Origin: an uncultured Porphyromonadaceae bacterium
GTDB lineage: Bacteria; Bacteroidota; Bacteroidia; Bacteroidales; Muribaculaceae
Assembly: GCA_947174235.1 (NCBI GenBank)
Contig: CAMWID010000014.1
Location: 1 to 52,354 of the forward strand
Length of the DNA: 52,354 nucleotides
Direction of reading: 5' to 3'
The stretch's first letter is position 1; each line of letters begins with the position of its first letter. Made by a program: the position numbers and the translations under genes. The notes under the pieces are model-generated. The model had not been told where the DNA came from. It worked only from the letters and a program-made list of their open reading frames with translations, and made no database searches. Below, one piece after another: positions 1 through 8,686 of the stretch.

Positions 1-215
1 ATACTCATTGCTGTCATAAGCGTCATTTGTATCTTTCTCAACATGGGTTGCAACCGGTGGTCGCTGTCAATGAAGCTGCGTATTGTCCCCATAGCCACAT
101 TCAACTCATCAAGAGCCCCGTTCGCTTCTATCCTTATGTCAGTCTTGGCAACCTTTATCCCGCCATGAATCGAAGTCATGCCGGCATCTCCGCTTCGAGT
201 ATATATTCTTTTCAT
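1..215 (-). CDS. PduO-type cob(I)yrinic acid a,c-diamide adenosyltransferase (partial, N-terminus)
   Basis: The first 71 residues are present; the rest lies beyond the left window edge. The N-terminus has the ATP-binding signature of PduO/MMAB-type ATP:corrinoid adenosyltransferases: YTRSGDAGMT, then a glycine pair and a lysine, then KTDIRIEANGALDELN. These enzymes move the 5'-deoxyadenosyl group of ATP to Co(I) corrinoid to make adenosylcobamide precursors in the cytoplasm. The start is the ATG at 215, which shares an ATGA overlap with the cbiA stop, so the two are translationally coupled. It is the last visible gene of the cobalamin operon. The family is clear from the motif; substrate preference cannot be judged from the fragment. 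Confidence 0.88.
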   Translation of the reverse strand, partial: MKRIYTRSGDAGMTSIHGGIKVAKTDIRIEANGALDELNVAMGTIRSFIDSDHRLQPMLRKIQMTLMTAMS

Positions 216-1483
216 TGATCCCATATTTTTAGTATATCTTTTTCTCCCCAATAGAGATGGGTATATCCGGCTATCGTGTTTTTATAGCGATATACAGGAG
301 TGTCCACTTCTTCTCCTCTCGCATTTTTCTGAACAGCGATACTTTCCCATGCGTGAGGATTCTCTATGTGTGAGTAATGAAATTCATGACCTTGTATCGA
401 AATACCATTGAAAGCGAGGCTTCTGTAACCGAGAGTAAGCCTTGCGTCTTTCATAGTGGCTTTCAATGGGAAAACGCCACACATGTCATTGCCGTCTATC
501 ATTTCTGACAGATAGATCAAGCCTCCGCATTCCGCTAAAATCTTCCCTCCACTCTCCGCAAACGCACGTATCGAATCTTTCATTGTAATATTTGCGGCAA
601 GCTCCGCCGCAAACAATTCAGGATAACCTCCCGGAAGATATACGATATCCGCCTCAGGTAAACATTCGTCATGAAGCGGAGAGAAAAAACGGACACCATC
701 CCCAAAAATTCCAAGGTTTTCATGATATATGAAATTAAATGCCTCATCGCGTGCCACAGCCACCGTAATTCCGTCATACCGGGGAATTTTCAAGTGATTT
801 TGCCGTATATTAACTTTCGCGGACCTGATGATGGAGCCGATGTCTATATGACGTTTTACCTCTTCAGCAGCATTATTGACAAACCGATCCATCTCTTCTT
901 TTGATTGTAAAGTCAGACCAAGATGTCGGGAAGGAGTCTTAAGATTGTCATTCTTCTGCAAGTAGCCCAGACATTTTACACCTACATCTTCGCATGCACT
1001 CTTTAAAAATGAGAAATGACGCTCCGACGCTACCCGGTTGAAAACCACTCCGGCAATTTTTATGTCGCCGATCAGATTGGAAAAGCCATAGATCATCGCC
1101 GCGACAGAATATGCTGCGGAAGCGGCATTGACAAGAAGCACCACTGGAATATCAAGTACTCGTGCGAGATGTGCGGTGCTCCCTTTCATCTTGTCATAAC
1201 CATCAAACATACCCATTACTCCTTCAACCACACAGACATCCGAACCTTCTGAATAATAAGAGTAAACATCTCTCACATGTTCCTCACTTGCCATAAAGAG
1301 GTCAAGGTTGACAGATTCCACGCCTGCCGCTACAGACTGAAACCTGGTGTCGATATAGTCCGGACCGCATTTGAACGGGCGTACCCTCATTCCGTTGTCA
1401 CAAAGAGCACGGATCAATCCGAGTGAAAAGGTGGTTTTGCCACATCCGGAAGATGTCGCCGCTATTATAAATGACGGTTTCAT
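212..1483 (-). CDS. cbiA: Cobyrinic acid a,c-diamide synthase CbiA/CobB
   Basis: This 423-residue protein amidates the a and c side chains of cobyrinic acid, using glutamine and ATP. The N-terminal DTB-synthetase-like domain carries the P-loop TSSGCGKTT at residues 10-18, followed by the family stretch RPFKCGPDYIDTRF (about 35-48). The C-terminal type-1 glutamine amidotransferase domain has the nucleophile in AECGG (Cys319) and a downstream GHEFHYS segment. Its length is slightly below the usual 440-460 residues, but both domains are complete. It starts 19 bp after the stop of the CbiJ-CbiD fusion and overlaps the adenosyltransferase by 4 bp. In the anaerobic pathway it acts after CbiC, which is also encoded in this operon. 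CobB of the aerobic pathway is the same family, but the neighbours point to the anaerobic route. Confidence 0.95.
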   Translation of the reverse strand: MKPSFIIAATSSGCGKTTFSLGLIRALCDNGMRVRPFKCGPDYIDTRFQSVAAGVESVNLDLFMASEEHVRDVYSYYSEGSDVCVVEGVMGMFDGYDKMKGSTAHLARVLDIPVVLLVNAASAAYSVAAMIYGFSNLIGDIKIAGVVFNRVASERHFSFLKSACEDVGVKCLGYLQKNDNLKTPSRHLGLTLQSKEEMDRFVNNAAEEVKRHIDIGSIIRSAKVNIRQNHLKIPRYDGITVAVARDEAFNFIYHENLGIFGDGVRFFSPLHDECLPEADIVYLPGGYPELFAAELAANITMKDSIRAFAESGGKILAECGGLIYLSEMIDGNDMCGVFPLKATMKDARLTLGYRSLAFNGISIQGHEFHYSHIENPHAWESIAVQKNARGEEVDTPVYRYKNTIAGYTHLYWGEKDILKIWDQ

Positions 1484-1502
1484 ATACAGTTATAAATTTG
1501 TT

Positions 1503-3335
1503 TTATCTCTTCATGTTTTCATAGGCTGTATGTCCCCTCTCCTGTTTATGACAGTATCTGATCTCACCGTCATCCGATATCAAGACTCCCTCCAGACATC
1601 CATGATAGATTTTGGAGCAATGCCGAAGGCATAAACTCAACAACGCGGGGAAGAATTTATCAGCGTCAGCTATAGACAGCTTGTTCCACAGATCACGCGC
1701 CAGATTGATACCGGCGACAGTTTTCACCGCATCTTGCGAACAGCCGCATTCTTCAGCCACATACATAAGAAAACTTTTATTCAACGCAGTCTTGTGGCTA
1801 TGAGTATCCATATTTCCCTCCGCAAGCTTGACTGCCTTACCTATCATCAGCCCTATTGTAATATTTTCAATATTCAAGTCCTCGGCAATCTCCATTGTCT
1901 CTCCTATGGCGTTGCCATATTGAACAAACGCCTGCGGAGGAAGAGTGTCGTATAATGATTTTAGAAACCGTTCGCTTCTCCCTCCTGAATTTATCACCAC
2001 CCGGGAGCATCCGAATGCCTTCGCCACGTCCATCTCTCTCCGTATCGTTTCTATAAAAGCCTCATGGGAAAAGGGGTGGACGATACCTGTGGTCCCAATG
2101 ATCGACATACCTCCCTTTACTCCGACGCGGGGATTGAACGTTTTATCTGCCAATTCCATCCCATCCTTAAGAGATATGGTCACGTCAAGTCCTCCCTGAT
2201 ACAATGCCGAAAGCTCTGTCTCCATCATTCTCCGTGGAACAGGATTGATAGCAGGCTCCCCGACATTGATGCCAAGACCGGGCAAAGTAACTGTCCCTAT
2301 CCCCTCACCTCCAAAAAATCTTATACCGTCATGACTCGCATAAGACACTTTCGCTGAGATCTCACACTTGTCGGTGACATCCGGATCATCTCCGGCATCC
2401 TTTATCACTGTTGCACATGCCGACCCTGACATTATAGCCACATCAGCTACAGACATCTCCATTATTTCTCCCTCCGGTATTCTGAAATCTACACAAGAGA
2501 CCTTTTCTCCGGTCAGCAACCCCAAAAGAGCAGCTTTAGCCGCCGCCGTGGCGCACGATCCTGTTGTGAACCCGGTATGCAGCGAATAAAATTCAGGAAG
2601 TATCTTCTCAACGGCACGCCTCAGACCATGTCTGCCGGTAACTGTTATGAACGACGGAGACAACACAGGATGGCGCACGACATACGTCTTTACACCATGC
2701 CGGAGCGCTGCACTGATTTTTTCTTCGAATCCCCCGGAGTTTCCGCTTTCCTTAGTAATTATCGCATCCGGATGCAACTCTCCTATAAGATCATATGTCG
2801 AATCCGGAACATAATACACCACTTTTGACATAGGGAATCCCGCCTCCCTGACTTTTTCCCTTGACTCCTCCCTATCCAATATGCGGAAAAATGTTTCTGT
2901 CTCTTTCCAAAAAGCAGCCAGCTTCGGCAAAGTATTGACTCCGGTCAATGCCAGAAGGCGCGACACGCCGTCATCCTTCATTTTTACCATCGCGTCAGCG
3001 TAATCATCACACATAACCACATATTCCGATTCCGGGCATTCATAATTCCGTTCCAGACGGACAACCGGCAATCCTATCCGTGAAGCAACCTCTCCAACAG
3101 TATGATGCAACCCGACCGCAAAAGGATGCGCGGCATCAATTATAAGCCTGATCCCATTGCTCTTACAAAATTCATACATGGCATCAGGCGTCATTGCCCC
3201 GGATATTCTGGAACCGTGTCCGCACTCGATGTCCTGCTTTTCTCCGACCGTAGAATAAAAATACTTTCCATCCCCCTCATCAAGAGCGCTGACAGCTATC
3301 CTCCCTTCGGTTGTTCCTCCGAATACCAATATCAT
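1503..3335 (-). CDS. cbiJD: Fusion: precorrin-6A reductase CbiJ + cobalt-precorrin-5B C1-methyltransferase CbiD
   Basis: This 610-residue protein joins two corrin-ring enzymes. Residues 1 to about 245 match CbiJ/CobK: it opens with MILVFGGTTEGR (nucleotide-binding) and has IIDAAHPFA near 65-73. This half does the NAD(P)H-dependent reduction of cobalt-precorrin-6A. From about residue 252 the CbiD domain begins with HTGFTTGSCATAAAKAAL, the hallmark N-terminus of the C1 methylase. A later INSGGRSE segment and a C-terminal stretch near KTAVAGINLARDLWNK agree with CbiD. The two halves act on neighbouring steps (CbiD makes 6A, CbiJ reduces it), so the fusion could channel substrate. The start overlaps the upstream CbiG-CbiF stop by 4 bp (ATGA). 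Family assignment is firm; channelling is inference. Confidence 0.94.
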   Translation of the reverse strand: MILVFGGTTEGRIAVSALDEGDGKYFYSTVGEKQDIECGHGSRISGAMTPDAMYEFCKSNGIRLIIDAAHPFAVGLHHTVGEVASRIGLPVVRLERNYECPESEYVVMCDDYADAMVKMKDDGVSRLLALTGVNTLPKLAAFWKETETFFRILDREESREKVREAGFPMSKVVYYVPDSTYDLIGELHPDAIITKESGNSGGFEEKISAALRHGVKTYVVRHPVLSPSFITVTGRHGLRRAVEKILPEFYSLHTGFTTGSCATAAAKAALLGLLTGEKVSCVDFRIPEGEIMEMSVADVAIMSGSACATVIKDAGDDPDVTDKCEISAKVSYASHDGIRFFGGEGIGTVTLPGLGINVGEPAINPVPRRMMETELSALYQGGLDVTISLKDGMELADKTFNPRVGVKGGMSIIGTTGIVHPFSHEAFIETIRREMDVAKAFGCSRVVINSGGRSERFLKSLYDTLPPQAFVQYGNAIGETMEIAEDLNIENITIGLMIGKAVKLAEGNMDTHSHKTALNKSFLMYVAEECGCSQDAVKTVAGINLARDLWNKLSIADADKFFPALLSLCLRHCSKIYHGCLEGVLISDDGEIRYCHKQERGHTAYENMKR

Positions 3336-5101
3336 TTGCGGAAAAGATGTTTAAAATCGTGATCGTATAATTTTGAGGAACCGCTTCTGTTGTCGATCGC
3401 TTCCCCTACGACAAGCAGTGTGGTCAATGTAAGATTATTCTCATGAACTATACGGGCAAGGTCTTTTAAGACACCCCGATATATTTTTTCCTCCTTCCAG
3501 GTAAGTTTATAGCATGCCGCCACCGGAGTTTCCGGGGGATAAGCCATCAAAAGCTCCCTCTGCACATCATCGACGATTCCGGCGCTGAGATATATGCACA
3601 TGGTGCTCTGCGAGGCTGCAAGTTTATGAAGCTGCTCTTTTTCCGGCATTGGTGTGCGCCCCTCCCCTCTCGTCAAAATAATGGTCTGTACTTTCTCGGG
3701 AATCGTAAACTGTGATTTCAAAGCGGCAGCCGCTGCCTGGAATGATGAAATACCCGGTGTGATATGGTAGTTCATACCATATCGGTCAAAATAAGCCATC
3801 TGTTCTTGAATTGCACCATATATGCAAGGGTCGCCTGTATGGAGACGAACCACGAGTTTGTCCCGATCGTAAAATTCCTTCATCAAAGCAAATTGCTCTT
3901 CAAGATCCATTGTTGCAGAACTTCTTACCACGCAACCGGACTTGGCATAATAAGTCAATTCCATAGGAACAAGACTTCCGGCATATAAGATCAGGTCGGC
4001 TTGCTCAAGGAAACGCTTTCCCCGCACCGATATGAGTTCCGGATCGCCCGGACCTGCCCCGACGATCTCAATATGACCTCCACGCACGACCCCTTTATCA
4101 AGAGCGATGGCAAATGTGAAATCGGAGTCTTCAGAAACCTTGCCCTTATGCTTCTCAAAAATAATTTTTCCATAACCGGACGATTTTATGGCACAGCTTT
4201 CCGCAACCCCCGGACCCCCCGTCACTTCCATCACCTTCTCCGAAGGATTTGGCACAACGATACCTGCAAGTTGATCGGGAGTATATATGTTGCACAAATG
4301 AATGTTTTGCCATTTTGAAAGCTTAGCAAGGAGAGGCTCGTCTTTCTTAAGATCAATTGTTGAAACCGACTTTATTGCCTTAGGACTGATACCATTCTCA
4401 ATCAAAGTATTACCAATATACTCTGCCACACCGTCGGGATTGCAATCGCGCCGGCAACCGATGCCAAGGTTCAACACCAACGGACGATAGTAGAGTGTAG
4501 GTATGTCATAATCATAGACATAAGGTGTCACAGCAATGATCAGTTGATATTGTCTCATATCAGTTCGATCAGTGACAACAGAAACATTGGGAGGAAGAGT
4601 TGCTTCCAAATAATCTGTTCCATTGTCGCGGATATCGAGCAGCAGACCGACAGGCTTACCATTGACAAGCGTAGCAATTGCTTGATTCATTTCGGCTCGT
4701 GTCGCATCGGTGGCCCAGCCCATACACTTTCCCAAAATGTCAAGTTTCCATACTCCGGCATTGTCACTCTGAGTAGTAACCACAGGTCTCGCTCCTATGA
4801 TATGAGCCACCTCCTCACACAGACGGTTTGCCCCGCCGACGTGACCGGAAAGAACTGCAATAGCATTGCGGCCGACACTATCCACACAAATTACAGCAGG
4901 ATCAGAGTATTTGTCATTTACCATTGGGGCTATCATACGCACACATATGCCCAAAGCTCCTATAAAGATGATTGCCTCTATTGCCGGATAATCAACCGAA
5001 GAGAACGTTCTTTGGTCAATAAGTTCGTAATCGGATTTTTCTTTATTTATTATCTCTCCTAATTTAAATCCGGCTTCGTTTACATAAACTATGTATTTCA
5101 T
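3332..5101 (-). CDS. cbiGF: Fusion: cobalt-precorrin-5A hydrolase CbiG + cobalt-precorrin-4 C11-methyltransferase CbiF
   Basis: This is a 589-residue bifunctional protein. The CbiG part (about 1-335) contains FIGALGICVR (47-56), LSGHVGGANRLCEE (84-97) and the C-terminal CbiG motif LVLNLGIGCRRD (208-219). CbiG opens the delta-lactone and removes the two-carbon fragment in ring contraction. From about residue 343 a complete SAM-dependent tetrapyrrole methylase of CbiF/CobM type follows: VGAGPGDPELISVRG, YAGSLVP, RLHTGDPCIYGA and TPGISSFQAAAAAL. CbiF methylates C11 of cobalt-precorrin-4 to give the 5A substrate of CbiG, so these are consecutive steps. The start overlaps the CbiE-CbiT stop by 4 bp. 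The assignment to the anaerobic pathway rests on CbiG, which aerobic organisms use rarely. Confidence 0.94.
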   Translation of the reverse strand: MKYIVYVNEAGFKLGEIINKEKSDYELIDQRTFSSVDYPAIEAIIFIGALGICVRMIAPMVNDKYSDPAVICVDSVGRNAIAVLSGHVGGANRLCEEVAHIIGARPVVTTQSDNAGVWKLDILGKCMGWATDATRAEMNQAIATLVNGKPVGLLLDIRDNGTDYLEATLPPNVSVVTDRTDMRQYQLIIAVTPYVYDYDIPTLYYRPLVLNLGIGCRRDCNPDGVAEYIGNTLIENGISPKAIKSVSTIDLKKDEPLLAKLSKWQNIHLCNIYTPDQLAGIVVPNPSEKVMEVTGGPGVAESCAIKSSGYGKIIFEKHKGKVSEDSDFTFAIALDKGVVRGGHIEIVGAGPGDPELISVRGKRFLEQADLILYAGSLVPMELTYYAKSGCVVRSSATMDLEEQFALMKEFYDRDKLVVRLHTGDPCIYGAIQEQMAYFDRYGMNYHITPGISSFQAAAAALKSQFTIPEKVQTIILTRGEGRTPMPEKEQLHKLAASQSTMCIYLSAGIVDDVQRELLMAYPPETPVAACYKLTWKEEKIYRGVLKDLARIVHENNLTLTTLLVVGEAIDNRSGSSKLYDHDFKHLFRK

Positions 5102-6285
5102 TTTGCTTTCAGTATTGTTATTGGATTATGATCATCTAAAATCAGAATGTGCTCGGTCTCGATGACTCCACCGCAGGATTCCACAGTCTCACGGAATACA
5201 TTGCAACTCTCCTCGCTGACAGAGTTAAAGACAATAACTCCACCTTTGTTTAAAACTTTATATATCCGACAGACCATCTCCGCAAGTCCTCCTCCATGTC
5301 CACCTATGAACACAGCATCGGGAGAGGTATAGCCACTGAGATCACAATTCATAAAGTCTCCGATCACTCCTGTTATCCCCGGTGCTCCAAATTTACAGCA
5401 GTTCTCAATCAGAAGTTCTCGTGATTCTTCCCGACGTTCAAACGCTATCACTTCAAGAGAAGGGAACTGAAGTTTCGCCTCTATCGAAACAGAACCCGTG
5501 CAGAAACCGATGTCCCAAAGAGTATGTCTGTCATATAGATCAAGCATAGAGATAGCCATTAATCGGACCGGCATCTTGGTTATCATATTCTTTCTCCCCT
5601 CAAGATGGAAGAAATCTGTCTCAGGGATGCCAAAATATCTCTTTCGGGAATATGTCTTAGTAAGGATCACACAATTGGGGTTAGAAAAGATTTTACCTGA
5701 AGCATCTTCGAGAGAAAGAGACATGACAAGTTCGTCTCTTTCATTCCCCAGATTCTCTCCAACCGTCATCATATAATTGCCATATCCATATTCAAGCAAT
5801 CTGCCGGCGATTTCCGCAGGTCCCTTTTTATGGTCTGTCAATACGCCTATAAGTGGACACTGCCTGATGACTGCTGTATCAAGACCATTCCATGGTCTAC
5901 CCGTCACCGATACATTCACCATCTCGGCATAAGGAAGGAGCATACGGTGAGCCAACATCTGAAGTGAATTGAACGCCGGATATACTTTCATACAGCAATC
6001 AGGAAACTCACGAGTCAGAGTGGCGGCAAAGCCATAAAATAATGGATCTCCTGAGGCAAATACCACAATCTTGTCATATTTAGCATATTCCATCCACACT
6101 CTATCCAAAGGAACTACAATATTGATCCATATGCAATCTTCCGGCAAAATGTCTTTCACAATCTCATGATGTCGCCGACCCCCGGAAAAGACGTGACCGG
6201 AACTGACTAATTCTCTGACTTCCGGAGTAAACCACTGACTGCGGCTATCAGACAGTCCTATTACAATAAACTGCTTCTCAGACAT
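5098..6285 (-). CDS. cbiET: Fusion: CbiE + CbiT (cobalt-precorrin-7 C5-methyltransferase and C15-methyltransferase/decarboxylase)
   Basis: This 395-residue protein has the CbiE-CbiT order seen in CobL-type enzymes. Residues 1 to about 205 form the tetrapyrrole methylase CbiE with FASGDPLFYG (77-86), preceded by GGRRHHE (35-41). The CbiT half starts near HLEGRKNMITK (227-237). Its SAM-binding loop is WDIGFCTGSVSIEA (257-270), which replaces the commoner GAGxGS with GFCTGS but keeps the shape. Together the halves methylate C5 and C15 and decarboxylate the acetate on ring C. The gene overlaps CbiH-CbiC by 8 bp upstream and CbiG-CbiF by 4 bp downstream. Assignment is firm; the altered SAM loop is probably lineage variation rather than loss of function. 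Confidence 0.93.
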   Translation of the reverse strand: MSEKQFIVIGLSDSRSQWFTPEVRELVSSGHVFSGGRRHHEIVKDILPEDCIWINIVVPLDRVWMEYAKYDKIVVFASGDPLFYGFAATLTREFPDCCMKVYPAFNSLQMLAHRMLLPYAEMVNVSVTGRPWNGLDTAVIRQCPLIGVLTDHKKGPAEIAGRLLEYGYGNYMMTVGENLGNERDELVMSLSLEDASGKIFSNPNCVILTKTYSRKRYFGIPETDFFHLEGRKNMITKMPVRLMAISMLDLYDRHTLWDIGFCTGSVSIEAKLQFPSLEVIAFERREESRELLIENCCKFGAPGITGVIGDFMNCDLSGYTSPDAVFIGGHGGGLAEMVCRIYKVLNKGGVIVFNSVSEESCNVFRETVESCGGVIETEHILILDDHNPITILKAK

Positions 6286-7684
6286 CTCTTCCGGGTTTTA
6301 GCTGCGCGGCGTCAGGCCAGCAAAGAATCGAGTTTACCAGTGTGGCTGCAAGATTGCTTCCACCTTTCCTTCCCTCAACGATGATTTTGGGAATAGACTT
6401 GAACGGTTTTACCATATGTTTGCTTTCGCAGACATGCACGAAACCTACCGGCGCAGCTATAATTCCGCAAGGACGTGCTTTTCCAGCCCGTATAAGGGAA
6501 CACAATTCCATCAATGCCGTGGGGGCATTCCCGAATACGTAGAGAGCCTCAGGACATTCAGACACAGCCTTGCGTATACCCGCCTGAGCACGCGTAATGC
6601 CATGTTCACCGGCAAGTGCCACGGTATCAGGGTCGTTGAGATAGCACCTTACCTCTATACCAAGCCTTTCCAATGCCCCTTTTCTTATACCAGAAGCAGC
6701 CATTGTCACATCTGTGACTATTGTACGCACACCGCCCCTTGTCAAAGCGTTATATATCGTTCCAACGACGTTATCATCTGTTTTGACAATATTTTCCATT
6801 TCAAAATCAGCTGTAGTATGGATGGCATGAAGCAACGCCCATTTCCTGTCGACAGAGATGTCTCTGTTGGAAAGTTCTTTCTCAATTGTTCTGAAACTCT
6901 CTATCATGATCGACTGTCCAGCACGCGTCCCATCCATGACAGCTGAAGAAGATGAATATCCCCTTGGAGTTATAAAGGCTCCATCTTTGAGAAAAGATCT
7001 TGAATTACCTATGATCACAACGGTAAACATATCCACCTCTTCAGGGTCAAATTCACTTAAGGTTGTGATTTTCACTTCCTCCCCGTCACGACCTGCCTGA
7101 CGGACATATCCTACCGGAGTGTCGTGGTCACGTCGTGCAAGAAAGATTTCTTTCAACCTGTATAATTCCCAATAACGTCCGTTGCTCCTGGGATTATATA
7201 CCGCTGTCACAAAGTCAGCATCCGCCGCCGCAATGATCCTTTTTTCTATAACCGCCCATGATGTCATCAGATCGCTCAGAGAAATCACGCAGAAATCATG
7301 TCCTACCGGCGCACCCAACAACGATGCCGCTTTCTGAAAAGCGCTGATTCCCGGCACCACCTCTATTTCAATATCTCCACCTACCCTGCGGACGGTCTCA
7401 TAGACCAGCGGAGCCATTCCGTAGATACCGGCATCACCTGAACTTATCACACATACATCCCTGCCCTCTTCTGCGATTTCCACAGCTTTGTCTATGCGCT
7501 TACGTTCCTGCCTCATTCCGTTCATCACTATTTCAGCATCATCGGGCAACAAATGCCTGATAAACGGGATATAATATTTATAGCCCACCACGACTTTGCT
7601 TTCACGCAGCACTTCGACAGCACGTATTGTCATGTCTGCCGTATCTCCCGGCCCTATTCCTACAACTGTTATTTTTGACTTCAT
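6278..7684 (-). CDS. cbiHC: Fusion: precorrin-3 C17-methyltransferase CbiH/CobJ + cobalt-precorrin-8 methylmutase CbiC/CobH
   Basis: This 468-residue protein starts with a tetrapyrrole methylase: VVGIGPGDTADMT (7-19), GYKYY (34-38), SSGDAGIYGMA (81-91), VPGISAF and AVYNPRSNGR (161-170). The last marks the C17-methylase CbiH/CobJ, the ring-contraction methylase. From about residue 262 a precorrin-8 methylmutase domain follows, with LLHAIHTTADFE (284-295) containing the conserved His289, then GTIYNALTRGG and a TDVTMAASGI segment. The mutase moves the C11 methyl group to C12 to give cobyrinic acid. The two activities are not consecutive, so substrate channelling is less obvious than in the other fusions. 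It begins 12 bp after the ABC ATPase stop, which makes it the first ring-synthesis gene of the operon. Confidence 0.94.
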   Translation of the reverse strand: MKSKITVVGIGPGDTADMTIRAVEVLRESKVVVGYKYYIPFIRHLLPDDAEIVMNGMRQERKRIDKAVEIAEEGRDVCVISSGDAGIYGMAPLVYETVRRVGGDIEIEVVPGISAFQKAASLLGAPVGHDFCVISLSDLMTSWAVIEKRIIAAADADFVTAVYNPRSNGRYWELYRLKEIFLARRDHDTPVGYVRQAGRDGEEVKITTLSEFDPEEVDMFTVVIIGNSRSFLKDGAFITPRGYSSSSAVMDGTRAGQSIMIESFRTIEKELSNRDISVDRKWALLHAIHTTADFEMENIVKTDDNVVGTIYNALTRGGVRTIVTDVTMAASGIRKGALERLGIEVRCYLNDPDTVALAGEHGITRAQAGIRKAVSECPEALYVFGNAPTALMELCSLIRAGKARPCGIIAAPVGFVHVCESKHMVKPFKSIPKIIVEGRKGGSNLAATLVNSILCWPDAAQLKPGRDV

Positions 7685-7696
7685 ATTCAGGTTTTA

Positions 7697-8686
7697 TCAA
7701 TGTTCTCTTAACGCCTCCAATAGATCCTCCACGGAACGGAAGCAGGCATCCCCTATATAATATCCTTTGGCACAGGCTCTGATCTCAATATCGGAACGAC
7801 TATTCTCTGAGGCCGAAATTCCGTGTCGCGCAAGTGCTTTCCTTACAATATTCGTATAAGGCGTTTCTCCTGAGAGAGCCACTCTTCTGTTTGTCGGGTG
7901 ATTGATCTTAAACAAGCCGGACTCAATATCGAAAAGCACACCCTCGCATTTAAAATATCTTCCGATATCACCGTTGACCGACAAATCTTCCGGAATGCCT
8001 ATTGTCACACCATGTTCCTTGTCAAGAAGCCATATTTTGTCAGCTATCTGAAGGGCAAGCTCAAGATCATGCGTTGAAAGAAAGATAGTTTTTCCCTTTT
8101 CCCTTGCCAAAGTCTGCAGCAACCTCATGATCTCCACTTTGCTCGGATAGTCCAGGAAAGCTGTAGGCTCATCTAAAAAGATAATCGGGGTCTCCTGCGC
8201 AAGCGATTTTGCAATCATCACCTTCTGTCGTTCTCCGTCACTGAGTGTCTGTACCATGCGGTGACGAAGGTTTTCGATCCTGACAAGAGAAAACGCCTCA
8301 TCAATTATCTTTTGATCATGGCTGTCTGTCCTTCCCCAGAAACCTGTATAAGGACTGCGCCCCATACTCACCAAGTCCTCCACCGTCATATTGTTTACAC
8401 TAAGCCTTTCCGTAAGTACCACACCGACAACTTTCGCCAGTTCCTGATCCGAATATGTGGCAAGCGGTCTGGATTCCATTATTATTTCTCCACGAAGGGG
8501 TGGTACAAATCCGATTAACGTTTTAAGAAGCGTGGATTTCCCTGCACCGTTCGGACCAAGCAGACAAGTAAGCTCTCCGGAGAAAAGAGAGGCATTAATG
8601 TTATCCGTAACTGTAATATCACATTTCCCGGAATGGTATCCGGTGACAAGATCCTTTATCCGGACAGTCTCTTTGTATCCCGTCAT
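7697..8686 (-). CDS. btuD: ABC transporter ATPase, BtuD/FecE family (cobamide or metal-chelate import)
   Basis: This 329-residue ATPase has Walker A GPNGAGKST (44-52), the signature region TLSDGERQKVMIAKSL, and Walker B IIFLDEPT followed by the STHDLE switch. It belongs to the iron-siderophore/B12 family and should energise the adjacent permease. Residues after about 255 are an extra C-terminal tail ending in a small mixed domain (FRSVEDLLEALREH). Similar tails are common in Bacteroidota members of this family, so it is not strong evidence of a new role. The start overlaps the btuC stop by 4 bp. Cobamide as substrate is inferred from the riboswitch and operon; a heme or siderophore complex cannot be ruled out by sequence alone. 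Confidence 0.88.
   Translation of the reverse strand: MTGYKETVRIKDLVTGYHSGKCDITVTDNINASLFSGELTCLLGPNGAGKSTLLKTLIGFVPPLRGEIIMESRPLATYSDQELAKVVGVVLTERLSVNNMTVEDLVSMGRSPYTGFWGRTDSHDQKIIDEAFSLVRIENLRHRMVQTLSDGERQKVMIAKSLAQETPIIFLDEPTAFLDYPSKVEIMRLLQTLAREKGKTIFLSTHDLELALQIADKIWLLDKEHGVTIGIPEDLSVNGDIGRYFKCEGVLFDIESGLFKINHPTNRRVALSGETPYTNIVRKALARHGISASENSRSDIEIRACAKGYYIGDACFRSVEDLLEALREH

Noticed and set aside
5470..5530. Unusual SAM loop GFCTGS in the CbiT half as a sign of inactivation
   Set aside because: Surrounding residues and the fold-defining pattern are kept, and the operon is otherwise complete.
7697..7920. C-terminal extension of the ABC ATPase as a novel regulatory domain
   Set aside because: Comparable tails occur in many Bacteroidota ATPases of this family, so it is ordinary lineage variation.
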